Shown here one piece after another: positions 34,804 through 41,511 of a stretch of DNA of 64,000 nt (positions are counted from its first letter, which is position 1; each line of letters opens with the position of its first letter). This DNA is from JAFARZ01 sp035651595 (GTDB lineage: Bacteria; Actinomycetota; Actinomycetes; Streptosporangiales; Streptosporangiaceae). Position numbers and translations under genes: made by a program. The stretch is from assembly GCA_035651595.1 (NCBI GenBank), contig DASRFJ010000237.1, positions 1 to 64,000 on the forward strand. The letters are read 5' to 3'. The notes beneath the pieces were generated by a model. It saw nothing but the letters and a program-made list of their open reading frames with translations, ran no database searches and had not been told where the DNA came from.

Positions 34804-36128
34804 CAGCCGGCCTGCACCGTGAAGCCGCTCTTCTTCATATCGTTCACTACGGTCGATTGAACCTGGGTAAGCGGCGCGAGGAAGGACCCCTTGCTCGTCG
34901 CGGCCGCGCCGAACGCCGTGGTGAACTCGCCGTAGGCGACGTTCACGTCTGGTCCCCAGGTGACCTGCGAGGTGCCGGCCGCGAGCTGGCTGGCGAGCGT
35001 CCAGAAGCTGGGCTGGTTGGCGAAGTACGCCGGCGGTGTGCTCAGCGCTCGTTCCGCCGCGATGTCCGCCGGGTAGACGCCGCTGACCGAGGCGAGCGCG
35101 GCGGTGGCCGCGGGACTGGTGTTCAGCCAGGTGGCGAACTCGGCGGCCTGCTGCTGGTGCTTGGACGCGGCCATCACTCCGGTGGAGGAACCGCCCCAGT
35201 TACCTGACGCGGTGGCGCCGGAGGTCCACTGCGGCAGCGGTGTCATCTGCCACTTGCCGGCGTTGGCCGGCGACACGGTCGGCATGTCGGTCGGCGCCCA
35301 GACATCGGACACCCAGGCGATGTACTGGCCGTCGTTCATGCCCTTGTTCCAGGCCGCCGTCCACTGCGGCTGGTTGTTGACCCCGCCGGAGGCGACCAGA
35401 GATTCCCAGAACGAGAAGACCTGCTTGCTCGCGGCGCTGTCGATGTTCACCTTCCAGGTGGTTCCGGAACTGGACCACCACTGTGCGCCCGCCTGCTGGG
35501 CGAGCCCGGCGAACTCGCCTGGGTCCGCACTGGAGAACGTGCCCAGGTACACCCCTGGCGCCTCGGCGTGCAGCTTTTTCGCGTCGGCGGCGAACTGCGC
35601 CCAGGTGGCCGGGACGGTGAGGTGGTACTTCGTGAACAGATCGGGCCGGTAGAAGAACGCCATCGGGGCGGCGTCCTGCGGGATGCCGTACACGGCGGAC
35701 GTGCCGAGCGTGACCTGGTTCCAGATCCCGGCCGGGAAGTCGCTGGACAGTCCGGCGGCGTACTTGGAGATGTCCGCCAGGTAGTTGCTGGACACCAGGG
35801 TGGGCAGCACCTGGTACTCCACCTGCGCGATGTCGGGCGGGTTCCCGGCCTTGGCCGCGGTGAGCAGCTTGGTGAGCTCGGCATCGCCGCCGGCCTGGAC
35901 CTGAAGCTGGACCTGGATGTCCGGGTGGGCCTTGTTCCAGATCGCGACGACCTTGTCCAGGTTGGGCACCCACGACCAGAACTGGAGCGTGACCTTCTGG
36001 CCGGCCGCGGTGGCAGGCGGCGTGCTGCCGCCCGATGAGGAGCAGCCGGCTGCGAGCAGCGTGGCGAGCAGTGTGGCGAGCAGCAGGGAGCGCATCACGG
36101 CCGTACGGCCGCCGAGCGGAAGCTTCAT
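34803..36128 (-). CDS. Sugar-binding lipoprotein of the ABC importer
   Basis: The 441-residue family 1 extracellular solute-binding protein has a lipobox LAAGC (C29) after a hydrophobic signal, then the mature start QKVTLQFWSWVPNLDKVVAIWNKAHPDIQVQLQ typical of CUT1 binding proteins. The start is the ATG at 36128, preceded by GGAGGGG; an ATG 11 codons later is possible. It is the first gene of the SBP-permease-permease-LacI operon and divergent from the GH42 gene. Confidence 0.92.
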   Translation of the reverse strand: MKLPLGGRTAVMRSLLLATLLATLLAAGCSSSGGSTPPATAAGQKVTLQFWSWVPNLDKVVAIWNKAHPDIQVQLQVQAGGDAELTKLLTAAKAGNPPDIAQVEYQVLPTLVSSNYLADISKYAAGLSSDFPAGIWNQVTLGTSAVYGIPQDAAPMAFFYRPDLFTKYHLTVPATWAQFAADAKKLHAEAPGVYLGTFSSADPGEFAGLAQQAGAQWWSSSGTTWKVNIDSAASKQVFSFWESLVASGGVNNQPQWTAAWNKGMNDGQYIAWVSDVWAPTDMPTVSPANAGKWQMTPLPQWTSGATASGNWGGSSTGVMAASKHQQQAAEFATWLNTSPAATAALASVSGVYPADIAAERALSTPPAYFANQPSFWTLASQLAAGTSQVTWGPDVNVAYGEFTTAFGAAATSKGSFLAPLTQVQSTVVNDMKKSGFTVQAG

Positions 36129-36179
36129 GGCCCCTCCGGGGATGAGTAAGGGACGGTCACACACGGCGAAATTTCGACC

Positions 36180-36270
36180 GTGAACGCTCCCACAGTCAAC
36201 CTGATAGCAAAGCTTGTCAAGGTCGGGATCGAACTGCTATCACGTTGTTATTCATGCTGTGAACGATCCC
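36180..36270. promoter_or_regulatory. Divergent LacI-operator region between the ABC operon and beta-galactosidase
   Basis: Two near-palindromes with a central CG, GTGAACGCTCCC (36180-36191) and GTGAACGATCCC (36259-36270), lie in the same orientation 79 bases apart, as expected for a looping LacI-type repressor. Between them an 8-base inverted repeat, TGATAGCA (36202-36209) and TGCTATCA (36235-36242), is spaced by 33 bases, about three helical turns. Confidence 0.6.
36214..36243 (+). promoter_or_regulatory. Candidate promoter of the beta-galactosidase gene
   Basis: TTGTCA (36214-36219), an 18-base spacer and TATCAC (36238-36243) form a plausible promoter overlapped by the TGATAGCA inverted repeat. 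The same palindromic core gives TTGACA on the opposite strand (36220-36215), so the two divergent promoters may share DNA. Confidence 0.45.
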
Positions 36271-36284
36271 AATCTGGAGTCTCC

Positions 36285-38258
36285 ATGCAGGCAAGCTGGC
36301 CCTTGCTCGACGCGCTCGCCTACGGCGCCGACTACAACCCCGAGCAGTGGCCAGAAGAGGTCTGGCCCGAGGACATGGCGCTGATGCGCGAGGCCGGGGT
36401 CAACCTCGTGACGGTGGGTGTCTTCTCCTGGGCGATGCTGGAGCCACGGCCGGGCGAGTTCGAGTTCGGCTGGCTGGACCGGGTCCTCGGCCTGCTGCAC
36501 GACGCCGGCATCGCGGTTGACCTGGGCACCCCGACGGCGGCGCCCCCGCCGTGGTTTCTGCACCGGCATCGCGAGGCCCGCCCAGTCACCCGCGACGGGC
36601 AGGTTCGCGGCGGCGGGTCCCGGCAGACCTACTGCCCGTCCAGCCCCGCGTACGCGCAAGCCGCGGCGCGGATCACCCGGCAGCTCGGCCAGCGGTACGG
36701 CACGCATCCCGCCGTCGTGCTGTGGCACGTGAACAACGAGTACGGCGCGCCGCTGGCGGAGTGCTACTGCGAGGTCTCGGCCGCGGCGTTCCGTGACTGG
36801 CTTCGTGACCGGTACGGCGATCTCACCGCGCTCAACCGCTCCTGGGGCACGGCTTTCTGGTCGCAGCGCTACAGCGAGTGGGACGAGATCGACGCGCCGC
36901 GGGCCTCGACCTCGGTGGTGAACCCGGCGCAGCGGCTGGACTTCGCGCGGTTCAGCTCCAGCGTGCTGCTCGACTGCTTCCGGCGGGAACGGGACATCTT
37001 GCACGAACTGTCTCCCGGCGTGCCGGTGACCACCAACTTCATGGCCAGCAACTGCAAGGCCATGAACTACTGGCAGTGGGCGCGGGAGGTCGACGTGGTC
37101 TCCAACACCAACTACCTGATCGCCGAACGCACCGATTCCTACCTGGACCTGGCGATGTCCGCGGACCTGACCCGCTCGCTGGCCGGCGGCGGGCGGTGGC
37201 TGCTGCTCGAGCACTCCACCAGCGCGGTGAACTGGCAGCCGCGCAACGTCGCCAAGCGGCCCGGCGAGATGCGCCGCAACTCCCTTGCCCACGTGGCTCG
37301 TGGCGCGGACGGCCTGATGTTCTTCCAGTGGCGGGCCAGCCGGTCAGGCGCGGAAAAGCACCATTCGGCGATGCTGCCGCAGGCCGGGACGGACACCCGC
37401 ATCTGGCGCGAGGTGGCCGCGCTGGGCGGCGAGGTGGCGAGCTTGGCCGACCTGCGCGGCAGCCGGGTGGAACCGGACATCGCGCTGGTCTGGGACTGGG
37501 AGGCCTGGTGGGCGCTGGAGCTGGAGTGGCGGCCCAGCGTGGACCTGAACTACCTGGAGCGCCAGCGTGCCTGGTACGAGGCGGCCTGGCGGGCCGGGGT
37601 GACCGCCGACTTCGCGCACCCGGAAGCGGACCTGGGCCGCTACCCGGTGGTCATCGTCCCGTCGCTGTACCTGACCACCCAGGCCGCGGCGGACAACCTG
37701 AAGCGCTACGTCGCCGACGGCGGCACGCTGCTCGTCTGTTACTTTTCCGGCATCGTGGACGCCCACGACACGGTCTATCCCGGCCCGTACCCAGGAGCGC
37801 TGCGGGACGTGCTCGGCGTCACCGTCGAGGAGTGGCTGCCGCTGCGAGCCGGCGAGCGGGTCCGCCTCAGCTGGGAAGAAGGCGGCGAGGCCAGCGCCGA
37901 CAGCTGGACCGAGGCCGTCCGGCTGGCCGGGGCCAAGCCTGTCGCGTGGTACGCCGACGGACCCGCTGCCGGCGGCCCCGCCATTACCCGCTACGAACTC
38001 GGTGCCGGGCAGGCGTGGTACATATCCGCCCGCCCCGACGCGGCGACGACCGCCCGGCTGCTCGCCGCGGCCTGCGAGGCCGCCGGGCTCGCCACCCGCG
38101 ACCACCCCGAGCTGGAGATCGTCCGCCGCACCGACGGGACACGGCGGTTCGTCACGCTCATCAACCACGCCAGCACCGACGCCAGCGCCGAGGTCGGCGG
38201 CCGGCTCGTGACCGTGCCCGCAGGGGACGTCATCGTGCTGGCTGACCGTATTCGGTGA
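36285..38258 (+). CDS. Beta-galactosidase, glycoside hydrolase family 42
   Basis: The 657-residue cytosolic enzyme has the GH42 TIM barrel starting YGADYNPEQWPEEVWPEDMALMREAGVN, the acid/base glutamate in WHVNNEYG (E152), and the nucleophile near residue 309 in LLLEHSTSAVNWQPRN. Trimerisation and C-terminal Greek-key domains follow. There is no signal peptide, so it acts on imported substrate. The ATG at 36285 has GGAG nine bases upstream. Together with the divergent importer and LacI regulator it forms a beta-galactoside utilisation locus. Confidence 0.93.
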   Translation: MQASWPLLDALAYGADYNPEQWPEEVWPEDMALMREAGVNLVTVGVFSWAMLEPRPGEFEFGWLDRVLGLLHDAGIAVDLGTPTAAPPPWFLHRHREARPVTRDGQVRGGGSRQTYCPSSPAYAQAAARITRQLGQRYGTHPAVVLWHVNNEYGAPLAECYCEVSAAAFRDWLRDRYGDLTALNRSWGTAFWSQRYSEWDEIDAPRASTSVVNPAQRLDFARFSSSVLLDCFRRERDILHELSPGVPVTTNFMASNCKAMNYWQWAREVDVVSNTNYLIAERTDSYLDLAMSADLTRSLAGGGRWLLLEHSTSAVNWQPRNVAKRPGEMRRNSLAHVARGADGLMFFQWRASRSGAEKHHSAMLPQAGTDTRIWREVAALGGEVASLADLRGSRVEPDIALVWDWEAWWALELEWRPSVDLNYLERQRAWYEAAWRAGVTADFAHPEADLGRYPVVIVPSLYLTTQAAADNLKRYVADGGTLLVCYFSGIVDAHDTVYPGPYPGALRDVLGVTVEEWLPLRAGERVRLSWEEGGEASADSWTEAVRLAGAKPVAWYADGPAAGGPAITRYELGAGQAWYISARPDAATTARLLAAACEAAGLATRDHPELEIVRRTDGTRRFVTLINHASTDASAEVGGRLVTVPAGDVIVLADRIR

Positions 38259-38290
38259 AGGCGGCCCCGCCGACGCAGCGGAATTCGCCG

Positions 38291-38620
38291 TCAGCTATGC
38301 GGGTGCAGACGGGCCTGCCCGGCTCGGTCGCGCAGCCGGTCGATTTCGGCCTGCAGCCGACGGGTCTCCTCCTGCAGTTCCAGCACACGACGCACCCCGG
38401 CGAGGTTGAGCCCGCCGGCCATGAGCGTGACGATCTCCTTCAGCCGCTCGATGTCGTCTGGGCTGTAGCGCCGGGTGCCGCCAGCCGTCCTGGCCGGGTC
38501 CAGCAGCCCCTCGCGCTCGTAGATGCGAAGCGTCTGTGGATGCACCCCGGTCAGCTCGGCCGCTACCGAGATGGAGAACAGGCCGCGGCCCGACTCCGGC
38601 CATCCCGCGGTCACGCCCAT
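38291..38620 (-). CDS. hspR: MerR-family heat-shock regulator, HspR-like
   Basis: The 109-residue protein has LFSISVAAELTGVHPQTLRIYEREGLLDPARTAGGTRRYSPDDIERLKEIVTLMAGGLNLAGVRRVLELQEE, matching HspR: the MerR winged helix (residues ~14-80) followed by a short coiled coil and no effector domain. HspR represses chaperone genes and is normally the last gene of the dnaK operon. Here it overlaps by 10 bases a small J-domain gene and is divergent from hsp20, making a compact autonomous heat-shock module. It is convergent with the GH42 gene. Confidence 0.85.
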   Translation of the reverse strand: MGVTAGWPESGRGLFSISVAAELTGVHPQTLRIYEREGLLDPARTAGGTRRYSPDDIERLKEIVTLMAGGLNLAGVRRVLELQEETRRLQAEIDRLRDRAGQARLHPHS

Positions 38621-38826
38621 AGCGGCCAGTCCTCGTCAGCGCCGAAGTAAAGCCGACCAGGTCCGCCCAGATCGGTGCGTCGCCCGAGTGGGCCGGGTCC
38701 GGCCGGATGCACGAAGCGCGCTTGTCTGTGGTAGGCGCGAATGACGTCCGCGCGCGAGGCACCGCGGTCCAGACCCAGCAGGCCGTACGGATCGGCTTCC
38801 TGCTGGCGAGGACTCCATCCGGTCAC
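38611..38826 (-). CDS. Minimal J-domain-like protein with degenerate HPD motif
   Basis: The 71-residue product contains DPYGLLGLDRGASRADVIRAYHRQARFVHPAGPG, corresponding to helices I-III of a J domain. The essential HPD tripeptide reads HPA at residues 40-42, and nothing follows but a short tail. A GTG at 38826 with GGGAGG upstream is the best start. It overlaps hspR by 10 bases. Without HPD it should not stimulate DnaK, so it may be a decoy, an adaptor, or a decaying gene. Confidence 0.6.
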   Translation of the reverse strand: MTGWSPRQQEADPYGLLGLDRGASRADVIRAYHRQARFVHPAGPGPLGRRTDLGGPGRLYFGADEDWPLWA

Positions 38827-38889
38827 CGGGTCATCCCTCCCGACTTCACTGACCCTGCTAGTCGAAGCGTACAAAATCTAAGTCGGATC

Positions 38890-38918
38890 TTGTCAAGAGA
38901 TCGGATCGCATGTTATAT
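38890..38918 (+). promoter_or_regulatory. Promoter of hsp20 with palindromic -35 region
   Basis: TTGTCA (38890-38895), a 17-base spacer and TTATAT (38913-38918). The -35 box sits in the perfect palindrome TCTTG-T-CAAGA (38888-38898), which also faces the divergent hspR-side genes. It does not match the long HspR inverted repeat consensus (CTTGAGT-N7-ACTCAAG) beyond the CTTG/CAAG cores. The leader to the ATG is about 80 bases. Confidence 0.55.
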
Positions 38919-39003
38919 AAATCAATGGGCGCAGGCGCCACCGGCGCGGCGACCAGATGCGGACCAGCACGACTCAGAGTCGAGCAGCAAAGGAGCGATT
39001 ACG

Positions 39004-39426
39004 ATGCTGATGCGCACAGACCCGTTCAGGGAACTCGACCGGCTCACCCAGCAGGTGTTCGGTACCACCGCCCGGCCTGCCGCGATGCCGATGGACGCCT
39101 ACCGCCAAGGCGACACCTTCTACGTAAAGTTCGACCTACCCGGCATCGGCCTGGACAGCATCGACCTGACCGCGGAGCAGAACGTGCTCACCGTGCGCGC
39201 CCAGCGCGGATCGACGGTGCCCGAGGACTCGGAGATGATCGTGGCCGAGCGATCGGCTGGCACGTTCACCCGCCAGGTGTTCCTCGGCGACACCCTCGAC
39301 GCCGACAACATCAGGGCGGACTACAGCGCCGGCGTGCTTACGCTGAGCATCCCCGTCCGCGAGGCGGCCAAGCCCCGCAAGGTCGAGATCACTAGCGCCG
39401 AGGCCAAGCAAGTCAGCGCGGCATGA
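39004..39426 (+). CDS. Small heat-shock protein, Hsp20/alpha-crystallin family
   Basis: The 140-residue holdase has an alpha-crystallin domain MDAYRQGDTFYVKFDLPGIGLDSIDLTAEQNVLTVRAQR to ADYSAGVLTLSIPV, followed by a short C-terminal tail with PRKVEI. The ATG at 39004 has AAAGGAG seven bases upstream. It is divergent from the HspR/J-domain pair and followed by strong hairpins, so it is a single-gene heat-shock unit, probably repressed by the neighbouring MerR protein. Confidence 0.92.
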   Translation: MLMRTDPFRELDRLTQQVFGTTARPAAMPMDAYRQGDTFYVKFDLPGIGLDSIDLTAEQNVLTVRAQRGSTVPEDSEMIVAERSAGTFTRQVFLGDTLDADNIRADYSAGVLTLSIPVREAAKPRKVEITSAEAKQVSAA

Positions 39427-39433
39427 CCTGTTC

Positions 39434-39473
39434 GCCGGCCGCGCGGCGGGTATGACGCCGCCGCGCGGCCGGC
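39434..39473 (+). terminator. Terminator hairpin after hsp20
   Basis: A perfect 15-bp stem (39434-39448 with 39459-39473; arms begin GCCGGCCGCG) encloses a 10-base loop and starts seven bases beyond the hsp20 stop. No U-tract. Confidence 0.8.
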
Positions 39474-39531
39474 CTTCGCGCGTCGCGTCCGGCCTGGCAG
39501 CCGGCAGCTGGCGGGCTTGAGGCAAAGAGCA

Positions 39532-39568
39532 GCATGCGGCGGGCTCCCAGACAGAGCCCGCCGCATGC
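39532..39568. terminator. Second terminator hairpin, probably bidirectional
   Basis: Perfect 15-bp stem GCATGCGGCGGGCTC (39532-39546) / 39554-39568 with the 7-base loop CCAGACA, lying between hsp20 and the convergent small gene ending at 39592. Confidence 0.8.
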
Positions 39569-39591
39569 CGGAGATCCAGCTCGTTAGTTCC

Positions 39592-39900
39592 TTAACCTTC
39601 TCCTTCCTGGTTCATCCGGGGGAGGCCGACCGGGCGAAACGGCGGAGGTGAGCGCTGCCGACGATGCTCCGGCCCGGCGGCCGGCGAGGCGCTAGCCGCC
39701 GGGACGTGGGCGGGTCGCCAGGAGGGTGGACGGGGCGTGCCGGGGCGGGGCGGGACCCGGGGCGGCGCGGACGGCGGCTCGGCCGGAGGCTCGCGGAAAG
39801 ACGCCGAGATCAGCGCGTCGAACTCCTCCGCCAGCCACTGCGGGTCGGCGAGGACCAAGTCGGCGAACGTCGCGTCCGCCTCTCGGGTGGGAAGGTTCAT
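39592..39900 (-). CDS. Small proline-rich protein of unknown function
   Basis: The 102-residue protein has a short conserved-looking N-terminal helix (ADATFADLVLADPQWLAEEFDALISASFREPP) and a long disordered tail rich in proline, alanine and arginine. The ATG at 39900 has AGGAGGG nine bases upstream. Its strong promoter (39961-39990) and terminator make it a separate unit next to the heat-shock genes and a MerR regulator. I do not recognise a named family. Confidence 0.7.
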   Translation of the reverse strand: MNLPTREADATFADLVLADPQWLAEEFDALISASFREPPAEPPSAPPRVPPRPGTPRPPSWRPAHVPAASASPAAGPEHRRQRSPPPFRPVGLPRMNQEGEG

Positions 39901-39960
39901 CCCGATCACCCTCCTAGCAATCTGCGGTAGCATCACCAGGTCAATGACCGATACACTTTT

Positions 39961-39990
39961 TATATAGCGCGCACTGCAGGAAACTGTCAA
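39961..39990 (-). promoter_or_regulatory. Promoter of the small proline-rich gene
   Basis: On the minus strand TTGACA (39990-39985) and TATATA (39966-39961) are separated by 18 bases. The GTCAAGAG word over the -35 also occurs in the hsp20 promoter, suggesting the same regulator could bind both. Confidence 0.6.
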
Positions 39991-40041
39991 GAGCACTTGG
40001 AAACCCGACGAAACCGCGCGCGGACTCTGGAGGTACCGGCG

Positions 40042-40410
40042 GTGCCCGGACAGCTCGATGAGCTCGACGACCCGGATTACCCCGCCTATACCACCGGGCG
40101 CGCCGCGGATGTGCTCGGCGTCCAGCAGGCGTTCCTGCGCGCCTTGGACACCGCCGGCGCGGTGACCCCGCAGCGGACCGCCGGCGGGCGCCGCCGGTAT
40201 ACGCGCCGCCAGCTCGCCTTCGCCGCCCGCATCAGGGAGCAGTTCGACCTTGGCCACACACTGACCGCGACGCTGCGTATCTTGGCCCTGGAAGACGACC
40301 TGACCGCGGAGCGCGCGCTGACCGCGCGCCTCCGCGAGCGGCTGGCCCCAGGCCTGCCGGACCCGAGCCCGGACCGCTTAACCAGGCCTCGCTCGATGCG
40401 GCGGGGATAG
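40042..40410 (+). CDS. MerR-family transcriptional regulator
   Basis: The 122-residue protein contains YTTGRAADVLGVQQAFLRALDTAGAVTPQRTAGGRRRYTRRQLAFAARIREQFDLGHTLTATLRILALEDDLTAERALTARLRERL, a MerR winged helix plus a short dimerisation helix, like the stress-type MerR proteins found beside Hsp20 genes. I use the GTG at 40042 because GGAGG lies just upstream; an upstream TTG (39997) would add 15 basic residues. It is divergent from the small proline-rich gene and overlaps the glycosyltransferase end by 33 bases. Confidence 0.83.
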   Translation: MPGQLDELDDPDYPAYTTGRAADVLGVQQAFLRALDTAGAVTPQRTAGGRRRYTRRQLAFAARIREQFDLGHTLTATLRILALEDDLTAERALTARLRERLAPGLPDPSPDRLTRPRSMRRG

Positions 40411-41511
40411 CCCCCCGTGGCCTAGGTGCGCGTACTCGGTGAGGACGGCCGCGACAGCGGCCTCCTCGTCGGGGAGGGTGGCGGCTCGGGCGAGGGCCGC
40501 TTTGCGCAGGCGCGCGGCAAGGTCTCGGTCGGTGAGGACCGCGCGGACCGCGTCGGCGAGGGCCGCTGGGTCGCCCGGCGGAACGAAGAGGGCGGCGTCC
40601 TCGCCGGCCACCGCCGGGTTGCCGCCCACCCGTGTCGCGACGATCGCCGCGCCGGCCCGCAGCGCTTCCTGCAGGATCAGCGCCTGGCCCTCCCACTGGC
40701 TTGGCAGCACGAAGACGGTCGCGGCGGCGAGCAGCGCCGGCACGTCGTCGCGGTGGCCGGCGAACTCGGCCGCGACGCCGAGCGCGGCCGACTTCGCCTT
40801 GAGTTCGGCGTCGAGCGGGCCCTGACCGACGATCATCAGCCGCGGCTCTGGTCGCAGGTCCCGCAGCCGTGCCGCCGCGTCGATCAGCACGCCGAACCCC
40901 TTCTGGGTGGCGAGCCGCCCCACCGCGAGCACGAGCGGCGGATCGGCCGGAGGCCCGGACGCGGCGGCCGGACTACCCGGCGCGGACACCACGGTGGCGC
41001 CGACCCGGCGGGCGCCGGCCGCGCGCATGCGATCCGCCAGGTCGGCGGAGACGCACAGCACCGACTCGGCGCGCCGCGCCACGATCAGCTCCAGCGTCCG
41101 GTAGACCGCGCCTGTCGCGCCGCCGGCGACCGGGGCGTTGTGCACGGTGACGACCAGCGGCGGGCGGCGTCGCACCGCGGCCAGCGCGAGCGCGGTCAGC
41201 GCGCCGGCTCGCATGCCGTGCGCGTGCACCACGTCGGCGCCCGGCAGCAGCCGCCGTAGCCGAGCGATCGCGCGCAGGTCACCGGCCGGATGCGGCCGGT
41301 CGGCTATTTCGACGGGGACGAACCGGACCGATCCCCCGCTGGCCCCGCTAGCAGAGCCGACCCCGCTAGCACCGAACTGGAAGTCGCGGTTGGTCTGCGC
41401 GGGCCCGAGCACTCGCACCGCCACGCCGCCGGCCGCGCAGCCCGCGGCGAGCGTCCGGACATGCCGGCCGGTTCCGCCGCCGCTGGTGGCAAGCACGAAC
41501 GCTACCCTCAC
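40378..41511 (-). CDS. Glycosyltransferase family 4
   Basis: The 377-residue GT-B fold enzyme has the N-terminal VAFVLATSGGGTGRHVRTLAAGCAAGG, central VLAVGRLATQKGFGVLIDAAARL and C-terminal nucleotide-sugar motif FVLPSQWEGQALILQEALRAGAAIVATRVGGNPAV (EX7E-like). The GTG start overlaps the flippase gene by four bases. As the last gene of the steA-steB-MraY-like-MurJ-like unit it probably glycosylates an envelope lipid-linked intermediate. Donor and acceptor are unknown. Confidence 0.88.
   Translation of the reverse strand: MRVAFVLATSGGGTGRHVRTLAAGCAAGGVAVRVLGPAQTNRDFQFGASGVGSASGASGGSVRFVPVEIADRPHPAGDLRAIARLRRLLPGADVVHAHGMRAGALTALALAAVRRRPPLVVTVHNAPVAGGATGAVYRTLELIVARRAESVLCVSADLADRMRAAGARRVGATVVSAPGSPAAASGPPADPPLVLAVGRLATQKGFGVLIDAAARLRDLRPEPRLMIVGQGPLDAELKAKSAALGVAAEFAGHRDDVPALLAAATVFVLPSQWEGQALILQEALRAGAAIVATRVGGNPAVAGEDAALFVPPGDPAALADAVRAVLTDRDLAARLRKAALARAATLPDEEAAVAAVLTEYAHLGHGGLSPPHRARPG

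Noticed and set aside
38888..38898. Canonical HspR operator (HAIR) upstream of hsp20
   Set aside because: Only the CTTG/CAAG cores match and the spacing is one base instead of the long CTTGAGT-N7-ACTCAAG arrangement, so it is listed only as a promoter palindrome.
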